A DNA stretch of 64,000 nucleotides from Peptoclostridium litorale DSM 5388 (GTDB lineage: Bacteria > Bacillota > Clostridia > Peptostreptococcales > Peptostreptococcaceae). Shown one piece after another: positions 54,413-64,000 of the stretch. Every line of letters begins with the position of its first letter. The stretch's first letter is position 1. The stretch lies in assembly GCF_900141635.1 (NCBI RefSeq), contig NZ_FSRH01000003.1, positions 62,001 to 126,000 of the forward strand, written 5' to 3'. The translations under genes were made by a program, and so were the position numbers. The notes below the pieces were generated by a model that worked only from the letters and a program-made list of their open reading frames with translations, was not told where the DNA came from and ran no database searches.

Positions 54413-56293
54413 ATGAAAAACATAATAATAGGAACGGCAGGTCATATAGACCATGGAAAGACAACACTTATAAAGGCGCTTACCGGAAAAGAGACGGACA
54501 GGCTTAAAGAAGAGAAGAAAAGGGGTATATCTATAGACCTTGGCTTTACGTATTTCGACCTTCCAAGCGGTAAAAGGGCCGGTATAATAGATGTTCCAGG
54601 GCACGAAAAATTCGTAAAGAACATGCTTGCAGGAGTCCACGGCATGGACGTGGTACTGCTTGTGGTTGCGGCAGACGAGGGTGTTATGCCCCAGACCCTT
54701 GAGCACCTTGAGATACTCAACTTCCTTGACATTAAAAAGGGCCTTGTCGTAATAACCAAGGCCGACACTGTTGATGAGGAGTTTAAAGAGCTTGTAAAGG
54801 AAGACATAATGGAAAAGCTTGAAGGCACATTCCTTGAAGATGCAGAGATAATGGAGGTCGACTCCATAAGCCATAAGGGAATACCGGAACTGTCTGAGAA
54901 GATAGACGTTATTACAGAAGGCCTTAGTGAGAAGAACCTGGATGCAAATCCGAGACTTAGCATAGACAGGACTTTCAGCATAAAGGGATTTGGAACCGTA
55001 GTAACAGGTACGCTTATGGAAGGCAAAATGAATGTAGACGACGAGATGATGATATATCCAAATGAAATAAAGACTAAGATAAGAAGCGTTCAGGTGCACG
55101 GCGAGTCGCAAAAGACGGCCTATGCGGGCCAAAGGGTTGCGATAAACCTTGCTAACGTCAAGGTCGAGGAAATTGAAAGAGGTGACGTCCTGGCAAAACC
55201 GAATTCAATGAGCAGTTCAATGATGATAGATGTAAAGCTTAAGATAATTAAAAACACTGAAAGAAGCCTCAAGTACTGGGACAGGGTGAGAGTATACCAC
55301 GGAGCCAAGGAAATACTTGCAAGGGTTGCCCTTATAGACAGAGAAGAGCTTACAGCAGGAGAAGAGTGCTACTGCCAGCTTAGGCTTGAAGACCATATAG
55401 TGGCTAAAAAAGACGACAGGTTTGTAATAAGGTTCTATTCACCTATGGAAACCATAGGTGGAGGGGTAATACTTGAAACAAATCCTAAAAAGCACAAGAG
55501 ATATGATGAAGAGGTAATAAACACGCTTACAATGAAGGAAAGCGGAGACATTGACTATATGGTAGAAGAAAACATAAGGAGCAGCTCTTCTCAGTATCCG
55601 GGGCTTAAGGAACTTGCAAAGCAGCTTGGGGAAAGCGAAGAAAAGCTTGCTGAAATAATAGAAGGTCTTTGCTCTGAAAACAGAGTAGTCAACATAAATG
55701 GTTCATATATCCACGTGCAGCACTATGGAAAGCTTAAGGAAAAGGCGCTGGCAGTGCTTGGCGAATTCCATGCAGCCAACAGGCTGAAAAAGGGAATAGT
55801 AAAGGAAGAGCTAAGATCGAGAGTTGAAAGCAAGCTCAAGAGCAAGGATTTTGATGTGCTTCTTGACATAATAAAGGGAGACGGAGATATAAAGATAGTT
55901 GAAAATACTGTTTCACTTTCGGGCTTCAATGTTGTGTTTGGCGATAAAGATATCCAGATAAAGAATGAAATAGAAAAGAGCATAAAAACAGGGGGCTACG
56001 CTCCGCCTGTAGTTTCAGAACTTACGGGAGGAAGGGATGAGTATCAAAAGGTTCTCGAGGCGCTTATAGGATATACCCTTGTGAGGGTTTCAGATGATGT
56101 TGTCTACCACAAGGACGAGTATCAAAAGGCTGTGGAGTCTGTGAAAGCGCATTTGAGTTCAAATGGCGAAATAACACTTGCGGAGTTTAGGGACATGATA
56201 GGTGCAAGCAGGAAATATGCAATGCTTCTGCTTGAAGATTTCGACAGAAACAAGATAACCAAGAGAGTCGGAGAAAAAAGGGTGTTGTTTTAG
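54413..56293 (+). CDS. selB: Selenocysteine-specific elongation factor SelB
   Basis: A 626-residue GTPase that brings Sec-tRNA(Sec) to UGA codons marked by SECIS. The G domain has [25 protein letters not shown] and ITKAD; domains II-III follow, then four winged helices (from about residue 380) for mRNA binding. AGGGGTG lies ahead of the ATG. It is followed by a terminator and then by tRNA-Sec. Confidence 0.97.
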   Translation: MKNIIIGTAGHIDHGKTTLIKALTGKETDRLKEEKKRGISIDLGFTYFDLPSGKRAGIIDVPGHEKFVKNMLAGVHGMDVVLLVVAADEGVMPQTLEHLEILNFLDIKKGLVVITKADTVDEEFKELVKEDIMEKLEGTFLEDAEIMEVDSISHKGIPELSEKIDVITEGLSEKNLDANPRLSIDRTFSIKGFGTVVTGTLMEGKMNVDDEMMIYPNEIKTKIRSVQVHGESQKTAYAGQRVAINLANVKVEEIERGDVLAKPNSMSSSMMIDVKLKIIKNTERSLKYWDRVRVYHGAKEILARVALIDREELTAGEECYCQLRLEDHIVAKKDDRFVIRFYSPMETIGGGVILETNPKKHKRYDEEVINTLTMKESGDIDYMVEENIRSSSSQYPGLKELAKQLGESEEKLAEIIEGLCSENRVVNINGSYIHVQHYGKLKEKALAVLGEFHAANRLKKGIVKEELRSRVESKLKSKDFDVLLDIIKGDGDIKIVENTVSLSGFNVVFGDKDIQIKNEIEKSIKTGGYAPPVVSELTGGRDEYQKVLEALIGYTLVRVSDDVVYHKDEYQKAVESVKAHLSSNGEITLAEFRDMIGASRKYAMLLLEDFDRNKITKRVGEKRVLF

Positions 56294-56346
56294 GATTGAT
56301 AATATGAAATCTGACTAAATTCAGATACATTAAACTGCTTTTGCCT

Positions 56347-56384
56347 GAGGTACAAAAAAGGCCTTCAGGGGCCTTTTTGTCCTC
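56347..56384 (+). terminator. Rho-independent terminator after selB
   Basis: Stem AAAAAGGCC/GGCCTTTTT (56355-56363 with 56370-56378), extended outward by ACA/TGT and GAGG/CCTC pairs. Confidence 0.85.
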
Positions 56385-56495
56385 TGCATAATACATAGAC
56401 TGAATGGCCAGGCGCTTAAATACGTGCGGCAACTGGCTGATATCAAGCTGTATGTGGATTTTTGAATAAATATATAAAAATTGAATAAAAAAGTG

Positions 56496-56524
56496 TTGAA
56501 CATCAAAAAAACCTATGATATACT
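56496..56524 (+). promoter_or_regulatory. Promoter of selC
   Basis: TTGAAC (56496-56501), 17-bp spacer and TATACT (56519-56524), the latter with an extended TGA element, 35 bp before the tRNA. Confidence 0.75.
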
Positions 56525-56558
56525 ATAAAAGTCCTCAAGGGAAGGGCAAACAACATAT

Positions 56559-56655
56559 GGGAGTAGATGAGTGCTGGTGTGCTCTCTGGTCTTCAAAACC
56601 AGTACGGGGGGTTAAGAGCTTCCTGGGTGGGTTCGATTCCCACGTATTCCCGCCA
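56559..56655 (+). tRNA. selC: tRNA-Sec (anticodon TCA)
   Basis: A 97-nt tRNA with encoded CCA. The acceptor arm GGGAGTA pairs with TATTCCC (one G-U), the eighth position being a G-G apposition; the D stem is 6 bp (GAGTGC/GTGCTC) around TGGT; the anticodon arm CTGGT-CTTCAAA-ACCAG has TCA at 56593-56595; a long variable arm follows (about 56601-56624) and the T arm is GTGGG-TTCGATT-CCCAC. Long D stem, long variable arm and TCA anticodon are diagnostic for tRNA-Sec. Confidence 0.97.
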
Positions 56656-56668
56656 ATATAGTAGTAAT

Positions 56669-56695
56669 AGACCTTTTGAAAAAAAGGTCTTTATT
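56669..56695 (+). terminator. Terminator after selC
   Basis: AGACCTTTT (56669-56677) pairs with AAAAGGTCT (56682-56690), followed by a T-rich tail. Confidence 0.85.
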
Positions 56696-56844
56696 TATTT
56701 CCGGGGTTGTTATAAAATTATCTTGCATAATTCATAAGGGATTTGTATAATCAAAAGTGGTGACAAAAGCAACGATTATATGACGCATTAATCAAAGCGC
56801 AGCCTTATATTTCATAATTAAATACACATGTTAAAAATTAAATT

Positions 56845-56873
56845 TTGAAATTAACGGCGAAATAGGTTAAAAT
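56845..56873 (+). promoter_or_regulatory. Promoter of ackA
   Basis: TTGAAA (56845-56850), 17-bp spacer, TAAAAT (56868-56873). The rest of the 56696-56973 gap is AT-rich and I see nothing else in it. Confidence 0.7.
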
Positions 56874-56973
56874 ATGAATTATGGGCATAGGCATTCAGAA
56901 AAGTCGAAAAAGTTTGATTATTTATTTAATCAGCTTTAAAATAATAATTAAAAGTCAAGGAGGAGTAATTATA

Positions 56974-58164
56974 ATGAACGTTTTAGTAATAAACTGCGGA
57001 AGTTCATCTCTTAAGTACCAACTTATAAACATGGAAAACGAAGAGGTAATGGCAATAGGCCTTACTGAAAGAATAGGAATCGAAGGATCTAGAGTGGTAC
57101 ATAAAACTAGCGGAGAAAAGACAATCATAGAAGAGCCTATGAAAGACCACAGAGACGCTCTTAGGATAGTTCTAAACGCGATAGTTGATCCTAAGATCGG
57201 CGCTGTTAAGGACATGAAGGAAATATCTGCGGTTGGACATAGAGTTGTTCACGGCGGAGAGAAATTTGCAGAATCAGTTATTATAACTGACGAAGTTAAA
57301 AAGGCTATACAAGACTGTGCAGAGCTTGCACCACTTCACAACCCAGCAAACCTTATGGGAATAGACGCTTGCGAAGAAATACTTCCAGGAGTTCCACAGG
57401 TAGCTGTATTCGACACTGCATTCCACCAGACAATGCCAAAGGCTTCATACCTTTACGGACTTCCATACGAGCTTTATGAGAAGCATGGAATAAGAAAATA
57501 CGGATTCCACGGAACATCTCACAAGTATGTAGCTCAAAAAGCAGCAGCTCTTATGGGCAAAGAAATGGCAGACCTTAAGATAATAACTTGCCACCTAGGA
57601 AACGGAGCAAGTATAACTGCTGTTGATGGCGGAAAGTCTATAGACACTTCAATGGGCCTTACTCCACTTGAGGGATCTATAATGGGAACAAGATGCGGAG
57701 ACCTTGACCCAGCTATAGTTACATTTATAATGGAAAAAGAAAATCTTGATGTAGCTGCTGTTAACAACCTTGTAAACAAGAAGTCAGGAATACTTGGAAT
57801 GTCTTGCGTAAGCAGCGACTTCAGAGACGTTGAAGAAGCAGCTGATGCAGGAAACGAAAAAGCTCAGGTTGCGCTTGACGCATTCGCTCAAAGAGTTAAG
57901 AAGTACATCGGTGCTTACATGGCAGAAATGGGCGGAGCGGATATAATAGTATTCACAGCTGGACTTGGAGAGAACTCGATATCTATGAGAGCTAAGATAT
58001 GCGAAGGACTTGAAGGAATGGGAATAAAGATGGATGCTGAGAAGAACAACGTAAGAGGAAAAGAGACTGTTGTAAGTACAGACGACTCTGCTATAAAGGT
58101 AGCTGTAATACCTACAAACGAAGAACTTATGATAGCAAAAGACACTGCGGCACTTGTAAAATAA
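56974..58164 (+). CDS. ackA: Acetate kinase
   Basis: AckA makes ATP and acetate from acetyl phosphate, the main substrate-level phosphorylation step for lactate, serine and glycine users. The 396-residue protein starts [18 protein letters not shown], and has [31 protein letters not shown] and GLGENS. The frame opens at 56881 within the leader; ATG 56974 follows AAGGAGGAG. Codon choice is more biased than in its neighbours, consistent with high expression. No pta gene is adjacent. Confidence 0.98.
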   Translation: MNVLVINCGSSSLKYQLINMENEEVMAIGLTERIGIEGSRVVHKTSGEKTIIEEPMKDHRDALRIVLNAIVDPKIGAVKDMKEISAVGHRVVHGGEKFAESVIITDEVKKAIQDCAELAPLHNPANLMGIDACEEILPGVPQVAVFDTAFHQTMPKASYLYGLPYELYEKHGIRKYGFHGTSHKYVAQKAAALMGKEMADLKIITCHLGNGASITAVDGGKSIDTSMGLTPLEGSIMGTRCGDLDPAIVTFIMEKENLDVAAVNNLVNKKSGILGMSCVSSDFRDVEEAADAGNEKAQVALDAFAQRVKKYIGAYMAEMGGADIIVFTAGLGENSISMRAKICEGLEGMGIKMDAEKNNVRGKETVVSTDDSAIKVAVIPTNEELMIAKDTAALVK

Positions 58165-58184
58165 GTATTTTACGGTATTCAAAC

Positions 58185-58212
58185 AAAAGGCGGACCCATG
58201 TCCGCCTTTTAT
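58185..58212 (+). terminator. Rho-independent terminator after ackA
   Basis: Stem AAAAGGCGGA/TCCGCCTTTT (58185-58194 with 58201-58210), 6-nt loop. Confidence 0.88.
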
Positions 58213-58247
58213 TTCTGTGAGGCTGTTTGTCTATCAAGTAAAAATAC

Positions 58248-58276
58248 TTGACAAAAAACTTTGGAGTTTGTATAAT
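58248..58276 (+). promoter_or_regulatory. Consensus promoter for DUF177-rpmF
   Basis: TTGACA (58248-58253), 17-bp spacer and TATAAT (58271-58276): a perfect sigma-A consensus, as expected for a ribosomal protein transcript. Confidence 0.88.
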
Positions 58277-58304
58277 TAATTTGGCAATTCATTGAGGTGA
58301 TTTA

Positions 58305-58823
58305 ATGATAAATATAAGTTTAGAAAAGCTCAAGTCCAGAGAGATAAATGTTATGGAGCTTGACTTTGCAGAACATTTGGATCACATAAGTGTAGATGGT
58401 AGACAGATATCCATACTTTCGCCGCTTGAAATCAAAGGCGAGATAGTGAATACTACCGAAGGTATGTATCTGGAATGCAATATCAAGACTACAATAGAGG
58501 ACTTTTGCAGTAGGTGCCTTAAGGAGATGCAAGTCGAAATAGACTCCAATGTCCAGGGATTCCTTGTTGAAAAAGATAAGGGGTTTTTGGAGGCGGAAGA
58601 AGATATCTTTGTTTATCATGGGGACAGTCTTAATTTTTATAAGATAATAGTAGATGCAATTGCATTGAATGTTCCCCAGAAGCTGCTGTGCAGCGAAGAC
58701 TGCAAAGGATTGTGCCCTGGGTGTGGGGCCGATTTGAATGTAGAGGAGTGCAGATGCAGCGAAGAAGAAAAAGATGAAAGACTAATAGATCCTCGCTTAG
58801 CAAAATTAAAAGATTTACTGTAA
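58305..58823 (+). CDS. DUF177 (YceD-like) protein
   Basis: A 172-residue protein with a central CSRCLKEM pair and C-terminal CSEDCKGLCPGCGADLN (Zn-type cysteines) before a DPRLAKLKDLL tail, both typical of DUF177/YceD. It is nearly always encoded ahead of rpmF and is linked with 23S rRNA accumulation in plants and bacteria. TGAGGTGA precedes the ATG. Confidence 0.93.
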   Translation: MINISLEKLKSREINVMELDFAEHLDHISVDGRQISILSPLEIKGEIVNTTEGMYLECNIKTTIEDFCSRCLKEMQVEIDSNVQGFLVEKDKGFLEAEEDIFVYHGDSLNFYKIIVDAIALNVPQKLLCSEDCKGLCPGCGADLNVEECRCSEEEKDERLIDPRLAKLKDLL

Positions 58824-58848
58824 AAGCAGAATATGGGAGGTAATATCA

Positions 58849-59028
58849 ATGGCAGTACCAAAGCGTAAAACAGGAAAATGCGATACTCGTTCAAGAAGAG
58901 CGGCAAACATGAAAATGGTGGCTCCAGGATTTGTTTCTTGTCCAAATTGTCATGAGCCAAAGATGCCACACAGAGTTTGTCCTGAATGTGGACACTACAA
59001 AGGCAAAGAAGTAGTAGTATCAGAATAA
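58849..59028 (+). CDS. rpmF: 50S ribosomal protein L32
   Basis: A 59-residue protein, MAVPKRKTGKCDTRSRRA at the start, with a Zn ribbon made by CPNC and CPEC. It follows the DUF177 gene by 25 bp with GGGAGGT upstream of the ATG, and ends in a terminator. It is short enough to be missed by length-filtered gene finding. Confidence 0.98.
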   Translation: MAVPKRKTGKCDTRSRRAANMKMVAPGFVSCPNCHEPKMPHRVCPECGHYKGKEVVVSE

Positions 59029-59037
59029 TGAAAAAGG

Positions 59038-59068
59038 GCATGTAGTATAAACTACATGCTTTTTTTTT
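59038..59068 (+). terminator. Rho-independent terminator after rpmF
   Basis: Stem GCATGTAGT/ACTACATGC (59038-59046 with 59051-59059), ATAA loop, nine-T tail. Confidence 0.92.
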
Positions 59069-59190
59069 CAAAATTTGGAATTGGAATGGGTATGCCCATT
59101 TGCACATGATTTGAAAAACTGTTATGGGTTAATATATCCTTATAATATAAATTTGATTTGAGAGCAATTTGTTTTTATCGGGGTGACATT

Positions 59191-59760
59191 ATGAAAAAAA
59201 AGAAAAAGCATGAAAGACAAAGAGAACTCTTGGAAATGCTTGAAAAAGACCCTTTTTATACAGATGAAGAGCTATCGGATTATTTTGACGTGAGTATACA
59301 GACTATAAGGCTTGACAGGCTCACATTAGGCATACCCGAGCTGAGAGAGAGAGTCAAAAAGATTGCAGAGAGCAATGTTGTTAAAGTGAAGACGCTTTTA
59401 GGCAAAGAAATAGTGGGAGAGCTTATAGATCTTGAAATAGGTAACTTTGGAATATCCATACTCGAAACAAGCAAAGAGATGCTCTATAGCAAGACTGATA
59501 TTGTAAAGGGCCACTATATATTTGGACAGGCAGAATCTCTTGCTATGGCGGTTGTAGATGCTCCAGTGGTGCTTCTAGGGGTTGCAAACATAAAGACCAT
59601 AACGCCTATAAAATCAGAAGAAAGGCTCATAGCAAAGGCTGAGGTCGTTAAAAGGCGTGATAAAAAACATTACGTTCACGTTAAGATATTCAACAAGAAA
59701 CAGGAACAGGTGTTTAGAGGAAAATTCATATTTGATGAACTGGAAGACGGGGAGGCTTGA
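59191..59760 (+). CDS. fapR: Fatty acid biosynthesis repressor FapR
   Basis: A 189-residue regulator with an N-terminal DeoR-like helix-turn-helix (YTDEELSDYFDVSIQTIRLDRLTLGIPELRER, split around residues 23-54) and a C-terminal hot-dog domain that binds malonyl-CoA/ACP. Ligand binding relieves repression of fatty acid genes. The ATG at 59191 follows GGGGTGA. Its stop codon overlaps the first possible plsX start. A likely operator lies before fabH (60838-60854). Confidence 0.94.
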   Translation: MKKKKKHERQRELLEMLEKDPFYTDEELSDYFDVSIQTIRLDRLTLGIPELRERVKKIAESNVVKVKTLLGKEIVGELIDLEIGNFGISILETSKEMLYSKTDIVKGHYIFGQAESLAMAVVDAPVVLLGVANIKTITPIKSEERLIAKAEVVKRRDKKHYVHVKIFNKKQEQVFRGKFIFDELEDGEA

Positions 59761-59762
59761 AA

Positions 59763-60764
59763 TTGAAAATAGCTGTAGATGGAATGGGTGGAGATAACGC
59801 ACCTTTTTCTACAGTAAAAGGTGCTGTAGATGCTATAAAGGAGCTTGAGGTGGAAATAATACTTACCGGTGACAGTGAAGAACTGGAAAAGGAACTCCTC
59901 AAATATGAATACGATAAAAGCAGGATACAGGTAGTACATACGAGCCAGAAAATAGAAAATGAAGACAAGCCGGTAAAGGCGATAAGAGCCAAAAAGGACT
60001 CATCAATGGTTGTAGCCATGCAGCTTGTAAAGGATAAAAAAGCGGATGCTGTTGTTTCGGCGGGAAACACGGGTGCGCTTTTAGCCGGAGGACTTTTTGT
60101 GATTGGGAGAATACGTGGAATAGACAGACCTGCACTTTGTGTATGCCTGCCTACTAAAAAGGGTTTTTCCATAATGCTTGATGCGGGCGCAAATGCCGAC
60201 TGCAAGCCACTGAACATAAGACAGTTTGCACTTATGGGCTCCATATATTCAAGCAAGGTCATGAATGTTGAAAAACCTGTAGTCAAAATAGTCAATGTCG
60301 GATCTGAGGAAGGAAAGGGAAACGAGCTTACAAAGCAGTCAAGCGAGCTTCTTAAATCTGAAAAGGGCATAATATTTGGCGGAAACATAGAGGCGAGAGA
60401 TATTCCGAGCGGACAGGCGGATGTAATAGTATGTGACGGGTTTACAGGAAATGTTGTACTCAAGCTTATTGAAGGGGTGGCGGGATTCTTGATGTCAAAC
60501 CTAAAAGATGTTTTTATGAGCAGTCTAAAGAGTAAAATTGCAGCTCTTCTTGTAAAAAAAGACCTTTCAGACATGAAAAAAAGGCTTGACTATTCGGAGT
60601 ACGGAGGAGCTCCACTCATAGGAGTGGACGGCGCGCTCATAAAGGCTCACGGAAGTTCGGACTCGAATGCCTTTAAGAATGCAATAAGGCAGGCGGCAGG
60701 CTATGCAAAAGCAAATGTGGTAGGCGATATATCGGATAGCATGGTTTCGCTTGAAAACGAATAA
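59763..60764 (+). CDS. plsX: Phosphate acyltransferase PlsX
   Basis: A 333-residue enzyme that makes acyl-phosphate from acyl-ACP for phosphatidic acid synthesis. It begins MKIAVDGMGGDNAP and has SAGNTGALLAGG, LLDAGAN-like MLDAGANAD, and GFTGNVVLKLIEG. Two TTG codons (59757 and 59763) are possible; 59763 has the better distance from GGAGG (59751-59755) and gives the usual MKIAVD start. Confidence 0.95.
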   Translation: MKIAVDGMGGDNAPFSTVKGAVDAIKELEVEIILTGDSEELEKELLKYEYDKSRIQVVHTSQKIENEDKPVKAIRAKKDSSMVVAMQLVKDKKADAVVSAGNTGALLAGGLFVIGRIRGIDRPALCVCLPTKKGFSIMLDAGANADCKPLNIRQFALMGSIYSSKVMNVEKPVVKIVNVGSEEGKGNELTKQSSELLKSEKGIIFGGNIEARDIPSGQADVIVCDGFTGNVVLKLIEGVAGFLMSNLKDVFMSSLKSKIAALLVKKDLSDMKKRLDYSEYGGAPLIGVDGALIKAHGSSDSNAFKNAIRQAAGYAKANVVGDISDSMVSLENE

Positions 60765-60803
60765 TTATGCCCATTAACATGTATATGCCAATCTAAAAAT
60801 TTC

Positions 60804-60832
60804 TTGATTTTTAAATTTAAATATTATATAGT
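60804..60832 (+). promoter_or_regulatory. Promoter of the fabH operon
   Basis: TTGATT (60804-60809), 17-bp spacer, TATAGT (60827-60832). The expected start site falls inside the FapR-like operator. Confidence 0.7.
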
Positions 60833-60837
60833 AGACA

Positions 60838-60854
60838 TTAGTAGTAGGTGCTAA
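60838..60854 (+). promoter_or_regulatory. Probable FapR operator
   Basis: TTAGTAGTAGGTGCTAA is a 17-bp imperfect palindrome closely resembling the FapR site TTAGTACC..TACTAA of Bacillus. It overlaps the predicted transcription start. Confidence 0.7.
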
Positions 60855-60923
60855 TATTAACTATTATAATGAAAACAAACTATGTAGCATGGTTTTAATA
60901 GAGATTGGGAGCTGGTACATCAT

Positions 60924-61913
60924 ATGAACAGAAAAGCTGGAGTAATAGGGATAGGCGGTTATGTGCCCGACAAGATACTTAGCAATTTTGACATGGAAAA
61001 GATTGTGGACACATCTAATGAGTGGATAGTCACAAGGACAGGCATAAGGGAAAGAAGAGTCTCGACCGAAGATCAGGCGACATCGGACCTTGCTGCAGTA
61101 GCGGCCCAAAGAGCTATTGAGAGTGCCGGCATAAGCGCTAAAGAGGTCGAACTCATAATTGTTGCTACGCTTACGCCAGATTCGAATATGCCATCGACTG
61201 CATGCATAGTTCAAGATAAAATAGGAGCTGTAAATGCTGCGGCATTTGACCTGGGAGCTGCATGCACGGGATTCATATATGCCATGGTTGTAGGGAAACA
61301 GTTTGTTGAAAGCGGAGTTTACAAGAATGTACTTGTAATTGGGGCTGAAGCTATGTCAAAAGTGCTTGACTGGGAGGACAGATCTACATGTGTCCTTTTT
61401 GGTGATGGAGCGGGTGCAGCTCTTCTTGGAGTGGTTGATGAGGAAGAAGGCATACTTTCATTTGAACTGGGTTCTGATGGAAGCGGACATGACTGCCTGA
61501 AAATACCTGCGGGAGGATCTAGAATACCTGCGAGCATTGAAAGTGTAAATAGCAGGCTTCATTATCTTACAATGGCAGGGCCTGAAGTATTTAAGTTTGC
61601 AGTAAGAGCCATGCCGGGTTCGTCAAAGAGGGTTATTGAAAAGGCAGGCATTGGAATTGAAGATGTGGACGTTATAGTGCCTCATCAGGCGAATATGAGA
61701 ATACTAGAGGCTTCAGCAAAGAGACTTAAATGTCCTATGGAAAAAATATTCGTAAACCTTGACAAGTATGGAAATATGTCGGGAGGATCGATCCCTTACG
61801 CTTTGTATGAAGCCTATACCCAAAACAAGATCAAAAAAGGAGATACTGTCCTTATGGTAGGTTTTGGAGCAGGCCTCACGTGGGGCGCACTGCTTTTAAA
61901 GTGGAGTATATAG
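60924..61913 (+). CDS. fabH: Beta-ketoacyl-ACP synthase III (FabH)
   Basis: FabH condenses acetyl-CoA or branched acyl-CoA with malonyl-ACP to start fatty acid synthesis. The 329-residue protein has the catalytic Cys114 in LGAACTGFIYAM, His in VPHQANMRI and Asn in YGNMSGGSIP. It is the first gene after the FapR-type promoter. Confidence 0.97.
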   Translation: MNRKAGVIGIGGYVPDKILSNFDMEKIVDTSNEWIVTRTGIRERRVSTEDQATSDLAAVAAQRAIESAGISAKEVELIIVATLTPDSNMPSTACIVQDKIGAVNAAAFDLGAACTGFIYAMVVGKQFVESGVYKNVLVIGAEAMSKVLDWEDRSTCVLFGDGAGAALLGVVDEEEGILSFELGSDGSGHDCLKIPAGGSRIPASIESVNSRLHYLTMAGPEVFKFAVRAMPGSSKRVIEKAGIGIEDVDVIVPHQANMRILEASAKRLKCPMEKIFVNLDKYGNMSGGSIPYALYEAYTQNKIKKGDTVLMVGFGAGLTWGALLLKWSI

Positions 61914-61935
61914 CTAGCAATGGAGGGAAAATAAT

Positions 61936-62865
61936 TTGAATAGAGTATGTGAAATTTTAAATATAAAGTATCCTATAATACAAGGCGGAATGGCTTGGGT
62001 CGCAACTGCAGAACTTGCAGCGGCAGTAAGCAATGCCGGAGGACTTGGAATAATAGCTGCAGGAAATGCTCCAAGCAGTGTGGTTAAAGAAGAAATAAGA
62101 AAGATAAAAAACATGACAGACAAGCCGTATGGAGTGAATGTGATGCTGATATCGCCATATGTTGAAGACGTCATGGAAGTTATATATGAGGAAAAGGTTC
62201 CGGTTATAACTACTGGAGCGGGAAATCCTGCCAAGTATATAGAAAAGCTAAAGAGCATAGGCACCAAGATAATACCTGTTGTTCCTTCAGTGGCACTTGC
62301 AAAGAGAATGGAAAAATATGACGTTGATGCACTCATAGCGGAAGGAACAGAGGCCGGCGGACACATAGGCGAGCTTACGACTATGGTTCTTGTACCGCAG
62401 ATAGTGGACAGCGTAAGCCTACCTGTAATAGCCGCAGGAGGCATAGGCGACGCAAGAGGAATGGTTGCAAGCTTTGCGCTTGGAGCTGAGGGAGTCCAGA
62501 TAGGGACAAGATTCGTATGCAGCGACGAGTGCGTAGTGCACGAAAACTACAAGAATGCCATAATAGGGGCCAAGGACAGAGATGCGATAGTCGGCGGAAG
62601 GTCGACGGGACACCCAGTAAGAGCCCTCAAGAACAGGCTTATGAAGGAAATGAAAGCGCTTGAAAAAGAAGGCGCGTCAGCTGAAGAGATAGAAAAAAGA
62701 GGAATAGGAGCTCTCAGAAACGCAGTTGTAGATGGAGACATGGAAGGCGGCTCTGTAATGGCTGGTCAGATAGCAGGAATGATAAAGGACGTAAAGAGCT
62801 GCAAGGCGATAATAGAAGATATAATGGAAGATGCAAAAAATGTAATCGAAAACCTTAAAATATAG
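61936..62865 (+). CDS. fabK: Enoyl-ACP reductase II (FabK)
   Basis: A 309-residue FMN-dependent enoyl-ACP reductase of the nitronate monooxygenase-like fold; it replaces FabI in many Clostridia and makes cells resistant to triclosan. It has YPIIQGGMAWVATAELAAAVSNAGGLGII near the start, AEGTEAGGHIG, and the phosphate-binding IAAGGIGDARG and GTRFVCSDE. Translation starts at TTG 61936 after GGAGGG. Confidence 0.95.
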   Translation: MNRVCEILNIKYPIIQGGMAWVATAELAAAVSNAGGLGIIAAGNAPSSVVKEEIRKIKNMTDKPYGVNVMLISPYVEDVMEVIYEEKVPVITTGAGNPAKYIEKLKSIGTKIIPVVPSVALAKRMEKYDVDALIAEGTEAGGHIGELTTMVLVPQIVDSVSLPVIAAGGIGDARGMVASFALGAEGVQIGTRFVCSDECVVHENYKNAIIGAKDRDAIVGGRSTGHPVRALKNRLMKEMKALEKEGASAEEIEKRGIGALRNAVVDGDMEGGSVMAGQIAGMIKDVKSCKAIIEDIMEDAKNVIENLKI

Positions 62866-62875
62866 GAGGAGTCTT

Positions 62876-64000
<1,125 letters not shown>

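Noticed and set aside
54260-55132. 290-codon minus-strand frame across selA-selB, and similar ones at 53525-54145 and 59726-60574
   Set aside because: These are shadows of real genes in this codon-biased sequence, with no family features.
56881-56973. Extended N-terminus of acetate kinase
   Set aside because: It lies between the promoter and the ribosome-binding site; the [12 protein letters not shown] start at 56974 is canonical.

Overview
The window looks like a 64-kb chromosomal segment of a low-to-moderate GC, strictly anaerobic, amino-acid- and lactate-using Clostridia. The evidence is the clostridial gene order (recG-rsmD-coaD, mreBCD-mrdA-minCDE-rodA, rplU-prp-rpmA-obg), heavy use of ATA and AGA/AGG codons, an Rnf complex, a flavin-based bifurcating lactate dehydrogenase set, oxygen-sensitive Fe-S serine dehydratase, and a selDABC selenocysteine cluster. 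A selDABC cluster is known from Eubacterium (Peptoclostridium) acidaminophilum, so a Peptoclostridium-like organism is my best guess; this is inference from gene content, not a database match.

Layout. 0-5 kb: end of a FakA-like protein, nucleoside hydrolase, recG, rsmD, coaD and a coiled-coil protein. 5-11 kb: lactate utilisation (FCD-type GntR regulator, lactate permease, EtfB, ferredoxin-domain EtfA, FAD-linked lactate dehydrogenase), with two matching operator-like palindromes. 11.6-16.7 kb: complete rnfCDGEAB. 16.7-30.6 kb: maf, radC, mreBCD, a very long PBP2, minCDE, rodA, a radical-SAM pair and RNase G. 30.5-38.7 kb: L21 leader, rplU-prp-rpmA-obgE, yhbY, nadD-yqeK-LCP-rsfS, then a leucine T-box and leuS. 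38.7-44.1 kb: DUF554, sstT, lysine riboswitch and lysC-lysA. 44.1-45.2 kb is an accessory intergenic patch with a minimal CRISPR-like array and two diverged, oppositely oriented ~190-200-bp repeats. 45.2-48.7 kb: threonine/serine catabolism (tdcB, ridA, sdaAB, sdaAA). 48.8-51.5 kb: a small P-loop protein and a D,D-carboxypeptidase on the minus strand, then comEA. 51.7-56.7 kb: selD (with an in-frame UGA), selA, selB and tRNA-Sec. 57-64 kb: ackA, DUF177, rpmF, fapR, plsX, fabH, fabK, fabD and the start of fabG.

How the parts fit. Lactate oxidation by the Etf/LctD complex uses reduced ferredoxin together with NAD+; Rnf, encoded just downstream, interconverts ferredoxin, NADH and the ion gradient, and AckA makes ATP from acetyl phosphate. 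SstT, TdcB, RidA and SdaAAB form a serine/threonine uptake and deamination set. The sel genes give a complete selenocysteine route apart from seryl-tRNA synthetase, and SelD itself is read as a selenoprotein. Cis-regulatory RNA is well represented: an L21 leader, a leucine T-box and a lysine riboswitch, plus a likely FapR operator before fabH. Almost everything is on the plus strand; only the P-loop protein and the carboxypeptidase are on the minus strand.
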